DNA of 64,000 bases, from positions 186,001 to 250,000 of the forward strand of contig JBLWTG010000006.1 in the NCBI GenBank assembly GCA_048270225.1, read 5' to 3'. Positions 1-8,039 of this stretch are shown in pieces. The DNA comes from Allopusillimonas sp048270225. GTDB taxonomy: Bacteria > Pseudomonadota > Gammaproteobacteria > Burkholderiales > Burkholderiaceae_B. The position numbers and the translations under genes are program-made. The notes below the pieces were generated by a model. That model had not been told where the DNA came from, did not search any database, and saw only the letters and a program-made list of their open reading frames with translations. Each line of letters begins with the position of its first letter. Position 1 is the first letter of the stretch.

Positions 1-46
1 CTGGCAAAAACTGGCGGTTCATTAACCTGTCATATTCGAGAAGCAC
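1..46 (-). CDS. Partial gene, probable MaoC-like enoyl-CoA hydratase (N-terminus only)
   Basis: Only the first 15 codons lie in the window and the gene continues past the left edge. A GTG at 46 is preceded by AGGAG with seven bases between, and that ribosome site overlaps the TGA of the SDR gene upstream, so the two are probably co-translated. The visible peptide is VLLEYDRLMNRQFLP. Short openings of the form 'DYDxLM' are typical of MaoC-like (R)-specific hydratases. Those enzymes often accompany MFE-2-type SDR dehydrogenases like the neighbour. The start is well supported; the family assignment is inference from very little sequence. Confidence 0.5.
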   Translation of the reverse strand, partial: MLLEYDRLMNRQFLP

Positions 47-57
47 AGTCGGTCTCC

Positions 58-975
58 TCAAACTGGTGTCCATGCAAACGCTTCGCGCGCATTTTCCAGC
101 GGGACAAGACTGGTCTGCATTGCCGGCATGGCATGCTCGACAATCGAGTCCACTGTCCAACCTTCTGAACGATGCACACTACGTATCGGACGCGGCTGGC
201 TGAAGAGCATGATCTCGTTCTTGCGCACCCCAAATATCTGTCCAGTCGCACTGCTCGCGGCGTCGGAAAGCAAATAAACGACCATTGGCGCGATCTGCGC
301 CGGAGTCATTTGCTTAAAACGCTCCAAACGCATCTTCTCTTCTTCAGTTTCCGATGGCAGCGTCCCAATCAGCCGACTCCAGGCCCAAGGCGAAATGCAG
401 TTGGAGCGGACCTTGTAGCGCTGCATATCCAGCGCGATGGAGCGCGACAGTCCCACAATGCCCAATTTCGCAGCCGAATAGTTTGCCTGCCCAAGATTCC
501 CGACCAGGCCAGCGGCGGAGGTCATGTGTACAAACGCCCCTGACCCTTGTTCTCGAAAGACATTGGCTGCGGCACGGCTGACGTTGTAGGAGCCATTCAG
601 ATGTACATTCAGAACCTGCTGCCAGTCCTGATGACTCATTTTGTGAAACATGCGATCGCGCAGAATACCAGCGTTGTTCACCACACCATCGAGTTGGCCG
701 AATTCATTGATAGCGGTTTGCACCAAGCGTTCCGCAGCGACAGGATCAGTCACACTATCAGCATTGGCCACGGCTTTGCCGCCTTCGGCCTTGATCTGAG
801 CAACGACCTCATCTGCGGGCTCCGCGCTTTCAGCGCCTTCCCCGTCTTGTCCTCCACCCAAGTCATTGACCACGACACTGGCGCCGTGACGAGCCGCCAA
901 CAATGCAATTTCTCTGCCGAGTCCCCTACCGGCCCCGGTCACCACAATCACTTTTCCGTCCAGATAAAGTGCCAC
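58..975 (-). CDS. SDR-family 3-hydroxyacyl-CoA dehydrogenase-like protein
   Basis: A 305-residue short-chain dehydrogenase/reductase. The N-terminal Rossmann motif TGAGRGLG (about residues 13-20), the NDLGGG segment, NNAG near residue 100 and the Ser...Tyr-x-x-x-Lys triad (MTSAAG...ANYSAAK) are all intact. The NDLGG signature is typical of the (3R)-hydroxyacyl-CoA dehydrogenase part of peroxisomal multifunctional enzyme 2 and its bacterial relatives. This suggests NAD-dependent oxidation of a 3-hydroxyacyl-CoA, but the substrate is not shown. The start is a GTG at 975 behind AGGAG (seven-base spacing). It sits downstream of a LysR regulator on the same strand and just upstream of a probable MaoC hydratase. 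Confidence 0.85.
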   Translation of the reverse strand: MALYLDGKVIVVTGAGRGLGREIALLAARHGASVVVNDLGGGQDGEGAESAEPADEVVAQIKAEGGKAVANADSVTDPVAAERLVQTAINEFGQLDGVVNNAGILRDRMFHKMSHQDWQQVLNVHLNGSYNVSRAAANVFREQGSGAFVHMTSAAGLVGNLGQANYSAAKLGIVGLSRSIALDMQRYKVRSNCISPWAWSRLIGTLPSETEEEKMRLERFKQMTPAQIAPMVVYLLSDAASSATGQIFGVRKNEIMLFSQPRPIRSVHRSEGWTVDSIVEHAMPAMQTSLVPLENAREAFAWTPV

Positions 976-1135
976 ATTCGTCTCCTATAAGTATTAGCGT
1001 TGGTATGGCTATCACTATAGAAAGACCGTGGTAACGAAGGAATAGCATAGTCAAGATGACAGATATGCAAATTCAGCAGAGCCAGATGCGAAAAAACGGC
1101 CTCCGCATGAAGCGGACGGGCCAAGCAACAAAATT

Positions 1136-2086
1136 CTATTCTTTCAGTTGCAACATGCCGCACACACTTTCGTGATAATCGCGCAATAGGGAAATGACAC
1201 ACCGCTCCACGATGCGACTGGCTTGCGTGGTCATGTGCTTGGGCCCCGTACCACAGAAGGTATACAGGCGCAGATAAGGATCTACAATGCGCGAAGCGCG
1301 CAGGTCGCCTTTTTCCAGCTCCTCCTTGAGGGTATGGATCACAGTCAGCGCGTAGCGATCTGAATGCCGTACGATTTCACGGATCAGTACACCTGAATTG
1401 ACCTCCAGATCGATCTCTATGGACACCGGATGTCGCTTGAGCGCATCTGTCAGCAGAATCTGTACCGGATTCGGCATGGGCAGTGACACGATCTTGACAC
1501 CGTCAAGTGCGGTTATCGGCACAGTCGGTTGGGCGACCAACTGAGATCCTGCCTTGCCTACCAGCATCAAATCAGAGGAAAACAGCAGTTCGGCATGTTG
1601 CGGAACCTCAGGCAGATGGCTATGAAAAACGCCGATATCAAGCCTGCCGTCGGCCAACCTATCAAGCGTATCCCGTGAAAACGTTTCATAGATGATGAGA
1701 CGTATCTTTGGATAATGTTCATTGATGTAGTTGACAAGCCGGTAGACGGGACCACCCGCAGTCCAACGAGGCAAAGTAAGTCTTACAGTACCTTCCGGTT
1801 GCTCGCGTGTTGAATTGGCGACCTCCATAAATTGGCTGACGTTTTCAAGCAATGCCTGCGCCCTGGGAAGCAATGCGGCACCAAGTTCCGTGAGATGCAC
1901 GCCGCGCCCCGTGCGACTGAACAACTTACCGCTGAGCATCGTCTCAAGGCTCTGCACCCGTCTGCTGACCACTGACTGGGAGCAACCTATTCGAAGTGCC
2001 GCATGTGACAGACTGCCGGTTTCCGCCGCCGCGACAAAAGCGGAGATGGCGATAATCTCGACTTCAGAGGATGCCGTGGCAAGCAT
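1136..2086 (-). CDS. LysR-family transcriptional regulator
   Basis: A 316-residue LysR-type regulator. The N-terminal winged helix-turn-helix covers about residues 8-68 and includes LSHAALRIGCSQSVVSRRV. It is followed by a periplasmic-binding-protein-like effector domain to the end. The ATG at 2086 is chosen over an upstream in-frame candidate at 2137 because AAGGAG lies seven bases before it. The 160 bp between its stop and the SDR gene downstream could hold the regulated promoter. LysR proteins usually control an adjacent gene, so the SDR/MaoC pair is the natural target, but no operator was pinned down and the inducer is unknown. Confidence 0.88.
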   Translation of the reverse strand: MLATASSEVEIIAISAFVAAAETGSLSHAALRIGCSQSVVSRRVQSLETMLSGKLFSRTGRGVHLTELGAALLPRAQALLENVSQFMEVANSTREQPEGTVRLTLPRWTAGGPVYRLVNYINEHYPKIRLIIYETFSRDTLDRLADGRLDIGVFHSHLPEVPQHAELLFSSDLMLVGKAGSQLVAQPTVPITALDGVKIVSLPMPNPVQILLTDALKRHPVSIEIDLEVNSGVLIREIVRHSDRYALTVIHTLKEELEKGDLRASRIVDPYLRLYTFCGTGPKHMTTQASRIVERCVISLLRDYHESVCGMLQLKE

Positions 2087-2205
2087 GTTTAGCTCCTTGC
2101 AATCTTCACATGTATATTTTCGTTTTTCTGCCCCCATGCAAGCATCCGAGGGCGGACGCTATCTTCATGGATCTGCCTGACCTTCCGTCTTCCGTGCGGT
2201 GTTTA

Positions 2206-2622
2206 TTAATCCCTGGAAAACGGCTTGCCTGTGAAGTCGACTGTCACCAGGTTGCCGTTCAATTCACCCATGCCTGGCGCATTCAGCGGCATGCCAGGCG
2301 CCGATACGCCCTTCACCGAGGAGTCGGCGAGCAGTTTGTTGACGGCGTTGGCCGGTACGTGCCCTTCTATGATTTGGCCGGTAGCCTGGATCACACCGGT
2401 ATGGCATGAAGCAAGCTGCGATGGCACACCCAGTTTCTGCTTCACAGACGCCATGTCTGCCGTTTTGATGGCCGTAATGTCAAATCCGGAATCACGCATA
2501 TGCTCGACCCATCCATCACAGCAGCCGCAATTGGGATCCTGATATACGGTGATCGCCGTGCCGGAGGCATGCGCAAAGGAAGATGCGGCCATCAAAGCAG
2601 CCGAAGCCAGCCATAATTTCAT
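2206..2622 (-). CDS. Periplasmic DUF411 metal-binding protein
   Basis: A 138-residue protein with a cleavable signal peptide (residues 1-18, ending AHA). The mature N-terminus carries a thioredoxin-like cysteine cluster, DPNCGCCDGWVEH (C32, C34, C35), and a later SCHT (C73). These are hallmarks of DUF411, a family found near copper-resistance genes and thought to bind metal in the periplasm. The start at 2622 has GGAG upstream; an upstream in-frame codon at 2712 would bury the signal peptide. It is about 90 bp downstream of arfB and far from the copper genes near 27 kb. The metal-binding role is inferred from the family. Confidence 0.8.
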   Translation of the reverse strand: MKLWLASAALMAASSFAHASGTAITVYQDPNCGCCDGWVEHMRDSGFDITAIKTADMASVKQKLGVPSQLASCHTGVIQATGQIIEGHVPANAVNKLLADSSVKGVSAPGMPLNAPGMGELNGNLVTVDFTGKPFSRD

Positions 2623-2714
2623 TGAAACCTGCTCCAGGGAAAATGTAGATCTTGAAGGTGTCATAGTAATGGGTCTTGCCTGCGCTCGCGCAACGCAGTT
2701 CCGCCGTCGCAAGC

Positions 2715-3134
2715 TTAGTGCATATCCGTCGGTTTGCCGCGCAACTGCTTGATCTGGCTGTGCATGATTTTGCGCTGCACGCGGCGGCGCTGCGAGGCGC
2801 GCGTCGGACGTGTGGCCTTGCGTACTGCCGGCTTATCCAACGCTTTCCGTATCAGTTCAAGAAGGCGCTCCACGCCTTCCGCGCGGTTCTTTTCCTGGCT
2901 GCGAAATGACTGCGACTTGATGATGACCACGCCCTCTTTCGATATCCGGCGGTCCGACAGTCCCAGCAGCGCAGCCTTGGCCTCTTCCGGCAGACCGGAG
3001 CGAGCGACGTCGAAACGCAGGTGTACGGCGCTGGAAACCTTGTTGACATTCTGCCCGCCGGAGCCTTGCGCCCTGATCATGGTGAATTCGATGTCGCTCT
3101 CATTGAGCATGAGCCTGTCGTTGATACGAAACAT
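2715..3134 (-). CDS. arfB: Alternative ribosome-rescue factor ArfB (peptidyl-tRNA hydrolase)
   Basis: A 139-residue class I release-factor-like protein without a codon-recognition domain. The catalytic GGQ is at residues 26-28 inside RAQGSGGQNVNKVSSAVHLR, which matches the YaeJ/ArfB pattern. The C-terminal tail is rich in Arg and Lys (TRPTRASQRRRVQRK), as needed to reach into the empty mRNA channel of stalled ribosomes. It hydrolyses peptidyl-tRNA on non-stop complexes and backs up the tmRNA/SmpB system; smpB is at 48372. The start at 3134 (MFRIN) matches family length. It is divergent from panD. Confidence 0.9.
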   Translation of the reverse strand: MFRINDRLMLNESDIEFTMIRAQGSGGQNVNKVSSAVHLRFDVARSGLPEEAKAALLGLSDRRISKEGVVIIKSQSFRSQEKNRAEGVERLLELIRKALDKPAVRKATRPTRASQRRRVQRKIMHSQIKQLRGKPTDMH

Positions 3135-3342
3135 AAAAAGAACCGAAGTGATGATCGAAAACTGCCGGGACGGAGCTGCCTGCACCGGTATCGTTGCCGC
3201 GAGACTGCCCCTTTGCCAGTGCGGATTCGCTATTATCGGCCAGAACGGCCGGTTCGCCCGAGGCGGTCCAATTCATTTCTGCCCGATCCGATGCACGGTA
3301 TTACAATACATCCCCTTTTATCCCCTGAATCAGAGAACCCAA

Positions 3343-3756
3343 GTGAGAAAAGTAGTTCGCGGCAAACTCCACGGCATTCGCGTTACCGGCGCCGATCTTG
3401 ATTATCATGGCTCCATCACGCTGGACCCGGACCACTGCGAGGCCGCCGGCATTCTGCCCATGGAGTTCGTGGACATCTGGAACAAGAACTCAGGCGCGCG
3501 CATCAGCACCTACGTTATCTATGGCGAGCGCGGTTCGCGCTGCTGCATTCTGAACGGTGCAGCGGCCCGTACCTGCCAGCGTGGCGACGAGGTCATCATC
3601 GCCAACTCGGTCTACGTACACGAAAACGAGCTTGAAAGCATCGAGCCTTCCATTCTGACCTTTCACGCCGACAACTCGATCAACGAGCGTCTTGGCTATA
3701 GGGTAGGCCGCGACGAGCAGGGGCGGCTGAGCTTCGGCATTGTGAAGTTCGATTAG
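3343..3756 (+). CDS. panD: Aspartate 1-decarboxylase (pyruvoyl-dependent)
   Basis: A 137-residue proenzyme that makes beta-alanine from L-aspartate for pantothenate and coenzyme A. The self-processing site is visible as YHGSITLDP; cleavage between G23 and S24 would create the pyruvoyl group. Other family features include IDIW-like VDIWN, STYVIYGERGSR and the NGAAAR segment. The start is a GTG at 3343, and the upstream ribosome site is weak. About ten residues extend past the C-terminus of the E. coli enzyme. Its last four bases overlap the end of the convergent malQ gene. Confidence 0.93.
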   Translation: MRKVVRGKLHGIRVTGADLDYHGSITLDPDHCEAAGILPMEFVDIWNKNSGARISTYVIYGERGSRCCILNGAAARTCQRGDEVIIANSVYVHENELESIEPSILTFHADNSINERLGYRVGRDEQGRLSFGIVKFD

Positions 3757-5921
3757 GCTTCTTTCTTGCTTTCTGCCTGCCGGGCAGCCCTTCCCTGCCT
3801 GATGCTGTCCAGGCTTTCTCTGCACACCGCCCTGTCGAGCAGGCCCTCGACGGGCAACGGCAGGCGTTGAATCCAGCTGGGATGGCCGGGCCCGCCCGAC
3901 ACCGTGCCGGGCAGATTGGGCTGCTCGACAACCCCAATAATATCTTCGATGGGAACGATGACCAGCGGGCTGGGTGTGCTGCCAATCTGGCTGAGGATCG
4001 CCTGCCTGGGCGCCACGTCGGCGCCAGACTGAGCTGTGCCTCCTGATGGCAGCGTGCGCAGCAGAGCAGCCTTATCCGTCGATCTGGCCTCGCGCTGCAG
4101 GCGAGCCTGTTCGGGTGTCAGCTCACCCAATTGCTCACGCCATTTGATGTCCCGGGCGGACCACCAACCCTCTATGGTCGGCAGATCGTGCGTGGTCGTG
4201 GTTGCCATGGTCCAGTCGGGCCAGGGGAGGTTGTGCTGGAACCACAGTACGCTGGTGCCCAGAATGTTTTTTGCCTTCAGGCTGTCATTGAACGCTGGCG
4301 TGACGGTGCCGAGATTTTCGCCGATGACCAACGCCTTGTGGCGGAACGCCTCGAGCACAAGCAGGCGCAGCATGTCCTCGAAGGGATAACGCAGGTATAC
4401 GCCCTGACCTGCCGACGCGCCCCGCGGCACCAGCCACATGCGGGCCAGTCCCATGATGTGATCGATACGAATGCCACCGGCATGACGCAGGCTGGCGCGC
4501 AGGGTATTGATAAAGCCAGCATAAGCACCGCTGCGCAAGGCATGCGGCGAGAACGCAGTAATCCCCCAGCTCTGGCCTAGCGGCTGGAACAGATCGGGCG
4601 GTGCACCCACGGATACCTGGCGCAATATGTCTGTCTGCTGGCTCCAGGCATGGCTGCCACGCGGATCTGTGCCGATGGCCAGGTCTGAGATCAATCCGAT
4701 GCACATGCCGTTGCGCTGTGCAGCAGCTTGCGCGGCGCTCAGGCCTCGATCAGCCAGCCATTGCAGAAAACAATGGAAGTCGACTTCGGCGCGATGCGTG
4801 CCGGCATAGCGGCGTGTCGCGGCGCTGTCCGGATGATGCAGTTCCGGGGGCCAGTCCTGCCAGCCACTGTCCGGACCCAGGCGCTGACAATAGTCCGCCG
4901 ACAACGCCTCGTAGCGCGCATGGTGTTCCAGCGCCTGGCCGCCGGCCGCGCAAAACTGGCGAAAATCGCGGGCTTGTGGCGTATCTGCATTGCGGTCAAA
5001 CTGCTCGAAAATGCGCCGCATGATGGCCAGGCGGGCGGGTATCAAGACGGCCCAGTCTATCGTGCCAGTGCCGGTGTCGGGTTGCAAAGTCTTGCCATGG
5101 TCCGAACCGGCCAGCTCATCCCAGCCTGCCGCGCGTAACGCGGACATGTCGGCAAGCCCGCCACCTGCGGCCAGGGCTACTGCCTCGCGCCCGAACACCT
5201 GGGCAGGATCGGCATACGCCACGTTGAGAAACAATCTGCTTGAGGGCGAATAAGGGCTGTAGCGGCCCGGTGCGGCACTGAACAAGGCATGCACCGGGCT
5301 GATCATCAGCGCGCTGGCGCCGGCCTGCCCTGCCTGGGCGGCAAGATCCGCCAACGCAGCGAAATCGCCCGCGTCAGCCTGCCTGCCGGCGCGGCCCAGG
5401 CTGTATACCTGCGCCGCGATACCCCAGGCGGCCGCCTTCGCCCTGTCAGACTGTCCTGTCCGCGTGAGCGTGGGCAGCCAGGGAGAACGCAACGGGCATA
5501 CGGCAAGCGACAGCCTGGCGTCGCCGATGTACAGGCTGTGATAGCCTGGCTCATCGATCGGCGCAATACGGACCCGCCCGGGCTCTTGCTGCGACGCCGT
5601 ACCGTCTATCCGTCTGCCGGATTCCAGCTCGAGCCGATAGGGCAAGGCGCCCTGCCAGGAGAAATCCAGAGGCGCTCCGGCGTCGATCACCCACAGTCGC
5701 CCGGGTGATGCGCCAAGCTCCTCCTGCTCCTCGGCCCGCAAACGCCGATTACTGTCTTCAATCTGCGTTCGGGAGGCGCAGGGAAAGCCCAGTTCGGCAA
5801 GCAGGCAGGCCAGACTCTGGTCGCCGACATATTGTGTTTCCCCGAAAGCATCCTGCCAGACCGGCATCAGGCCCGCGGCGGTTGCCAGCGCCTGCAAGGT
5901 GATACCGTCGCCGGATGCCAC
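3753..5921 (-). CDS. malQ: 4-alpha-glucanotransferase (amylomaltase)
   Basis: A 722-residue GH77 enzyme that transfers maltodextrin segments between alpha-1,4-glucans and releases glucose. The catalytic core shows GGIRIDHIMGL (nucleophile Asp), VIGENLGTV (acid/base Glu) and THDLPTIEGWW. A roughly 150-residue N-terminal domain precedes the barrel, as in the longer MalQ type. It is the last gene of the alpha-glucan operon. Its GTG start at 5921 follows the glgX TAA with no intervening base, so translation probably depends on the upstream gene. It likely recycles short maltodextrins left by the debranching enzyme. Confidence 0.93.
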   Translation of the reverse strand: MASGDGITLQALATAAGLMPVWQDAFGETQYVGDQSLACLLAELGFPCASRTQIEDSNRRLRAEEQEELGASPGRLWVIDAGAPLDFSWQGALPYRLELESGRRIDGTASQQEPGRVRIAPIDEPGYHSLYIGDARLSLAVCPLRSPWLPTLTRTGQSDRAKAAAWGIAAQVYSLGRAGRQADAGDFAALADLAAQAGQAGASALMISPVHALFSAAPGRYSPYSPSSRLFLNVAYADPAQVFGREAVALAAGGGLADMSALRAAGWDELAGSDHGKTLQPDTGTGTIDWAVLIPARLAIMRRIFEQFDRNADTPQARDFRQFCAAGGQALEHHARYEALSADYCQRLGPDSGWQDWPPELHHPDSAATRRYAGTHRAEVDFHCFLQWLADRGLSAAQAAAQRNGMCIGLISDLAIGTDPRGSHAWSQQTDILRQVSVGAPPDLFQPLGQSWGITAFSPHALRSGAYAGFINTLRASLRHAGGIRIDHIMGLARMWLVPRGASAGQGVYLRYPFEDMLRLLVLEAFRHKALVIGENLGTVTPAFNDSLKAKNILGTSVLWFQHNLPWPDWTMATTTTHDLPTIEGWWSARDIKWREQLGELTPEQARLQREARSTDKAALLRTLPSGGTAQSGADVAPRQAILSQIGSTPSPLVIVPIEDIIGVVEQPNLPGTVSGGPGHPSWIQRLPLPVEGLLDRAVCRESLDSIRQGRAARQAESKKEA

Positions 5922-8039
5922 TTATGCCTCCGGCGACTGGGGCGACAGCGCGCCCGTCAACAGTATGAGACCATGGGCGGAAACCTTGACAACCTCCGGG
6001 GCGGCAACTCCTGGCTGTGCTTCGGGCGCGCCGCTATCCAGAGCCACCTGCCAGGGACAAGGGCCGGGGGGCAGGACGAAGTCTATGGATTCGGTGCCCG
6101 CATTGACCAGCAAGAAGGTAATGTCGATTTCTCCCTCTTGCATGGGCGCGGCGCGGCGCAGTCCCAACACGCGCCCCTCGTGATAATCCCAGGCAGCCTG
6201 CGACATGGCCTTGCCATCCATGTCGTACCAGCAGATGCGCGGAAGTCCCGGCGCTATTTCATGATTGCCGTCCTCAAAGCGCGCCGCGTGCAAAGAGGGG
6301 TGCTGGCGGCGCAAGGCGCCCAGTCGCGCAACAAAGGCGATCTGCTCCCTGCCCTGCAACGTTGAGGCCTGTCTCCAGTCCAGCCAGGAGATTTCATTAT
6401 CCTGGCAATAGGCATTGTTGTTCCCGCCCTGACTGTTGCCGAATTCGTCGCCGGCCAGCAGCATGGGCGTGCCGTTGGAAAAATACACGCTGGCCAGCAT
6501 GGAGCGCAGCACTGTCGAGCGAATCCGCAGGATTTCAGTATCCTCGGTCGAGCCTTCATGCCCCCAGTTGTTGCTGTAGTTCTCGCCATGGCCATCGGCA
6601 TTGCCGTCGCCATTGGCCTCGTTGTGTTTGTCCTGATAGGACACGATGTCGCTGGCGGTGAAGCCGTCGTGCGACGCAATATAGTTGATCGATGCCCAGG
6701 GGCGGCGATGACGTCGATCGAAAATGGCGGGCGATCCGATAAGCCAGTCGGCCAGATCTCCGCGCAAGCCTGGCTCGCCACGCCAGAAACGCCGGACGCC
6801 ATCTCTGAAATGATCATTCCATTCTGCAAAACCGGGCGGATGATTGCCCAACTGGTAGCCGTCGGGGCCGGTATCCCAAGGCTCCGATATCAATTTGAGA
6901 CGCGAGAGCACAGGATCCTGCAGGATGGCATCGAAAAAGCCGGAGCCAGGGTCAAAGCCCGTTCCTTCACGGCCCAGGGTCACGCCCAGGTCGAAGCGAA
7001 AGCCGTCGATGCGATAGCTCTGCGCCCAATAGCGCAAGGAATCCATCACCATCTGCAATACGCGCGGATGGGACAGGTTGACGGTATTGCCGCAGCCTGT
7101 GTCATTGATGTAGTGGCGCTCGTCGCCCGGCACGAGCCGGTAGTAGCTGGCGTTGTCCAGACCGCGCCAGGACAGGGTCGGCCCCAGCTCATTGCCTTCG
7201 CTGGTGTGGTTGTAGACCACGTCAAGAATGACTTCTATCCCGGCCTGCTGCAAGCGCCGTATCGCCATGCGCAAATCATTGTTGCGTCCATTGGTGAGAT
7301 AGGAGAGCTCGGGCGCGAAGAAGGCCAGCGTGTTGTAGCCCCAATAGTTTTTCAGCTCGCGCTGAACCAGAAAATGATCGTCCAGCTTCGCGTGAATGGG
7401 CAAGAGTTCAATGGCGGTCACGCCCAGTTTGTGAAGATGATCGATAAAACGGGGATGGGCAAGCCCGTCGCTGCTGCCGCGCCACTCGGGACGCACATCC
7501 TCGCGCTGCTGTGAAACGCCGCGAAGATGCGCCTCGTAGATGATGCTGTCGGACCAGGGCGTGCATGGACGCGACGCCGTACCCCAATTGAAGTCTTCGC
7601 TGGTCACCACGCATTTGGGCATGAAGGGCGCCGAGTCGCGTCTGTCCTGACTCAGGTCCGCCTTGGTATGCTGGACGCGATAGCCGAATAGCGCGTCCGA
7701 CCAGCGCAACTGCCCTTCCAGCTTGCGGGCATAGGGATCAAGCAGCAGCTTCTGCGGGTTGAAGCGGTGACCGTGCCGCGGCTCGTAGGGGCCGTGCGCT
7801 CTGAATGCATACACCAGACCGGGCTCCGCATCCGCCAGGTAGCCATGCCAGACTTCATCGGTGCACTCGGGCAAGGTGTAACGCCGCAGTTCCTTGCGGC
7901 CGCGCGCATCGAAAATGCACAGGTCTATCTTGCTGGCATTGGCGGAGAACACCGCAAAATTGACGCCCAGCCCGTCGCTGGTGGCCCCCATGGGATAAGG
8001 CAGGCCAGGGGCGAGCCTGTCCGGCAGCGTCATTCTCAT
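5922..8039 (-). CDS. glgX: Glycogen debranching enzyme
   Basis: A 705-residue GH13 isoamylase-type enzyme that hydrolyses alpha-1,6 branches of glycogen-like glucan. An N-terminal CBM48-like domain (LGVNFAVFSANASKIDLCIFD) is followed by the barrel. Catalytic segments are DGFRFDLGVTLG (nucleophile), LISEPWDTG (acid/base) and ASHDGFTASD. The long HNEANGDGNADGHG loop is characteristic of GlgX. The ATG at 8039 overlaps the glgB TGA in an ATGA arrangement, which indicates translational coupling. No glycogen phosphorylase gene accompanies it in this window. Confidence 0.95.
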   Translation of the reverse strand: MRMTLPDRLAPGLPYPMGATSDGLGVNFAVFSANASKIDLCIFDARGRKELRRYTLPECTDEVWHGYLADAEPGLVYAFRAHGPYEPRHGHRFNPQKLLLDPYARKLEGQLRWSDALFGYRVQHTKADLSQDRRDSAPFMPKCVVTSEDFNWGTASRPCTPWSDSIIYEAHLRGVSQQREDVRPEWRGSSDGLAHPRFIDHLHKLGVTAIELLPIHAKLDDHFLVQRELKNYWGYNTLAFFAPELSYLTNGRNNDLRMAIRRLQQAGIEVILDVVYNHTSEGNELGPTLSWRGLDNASYYRLVPGDERHYINDTGCGNTVNLSHPRVLQMVMDSLRYWAQSYRIDGFRFDLGVTLGREGTGFDPGSGFFDAILQDPVLSRLKLISEPWDTGPDGYQLGNHPPGFAEWNDHFRDGVRRFWRGEPGLRGDLADWLIGSPAIFDRRHRRPWASINYIASHDGFTASDIVSYQDKHNEANGDGNADGHGENYSNNWGHEGSTEDTEILRIRSTVLRSMLASVYFSNGTPMLLAGDEFGNSQGGNNNAYCQDNEISWLDWRQASTLQGREQIAFVARLGALRRQHPSLHAARFEDGNHEIAPGLPRICWYDMDGKAMSQAAWDYHEGRVLGLRRAAPMQEGEIDITFLLVNAGTESIDFVLPPGPCPWQVALDSGAPEAQPGVAAPEVVKVSAHGLILLTGALSPQSPEA

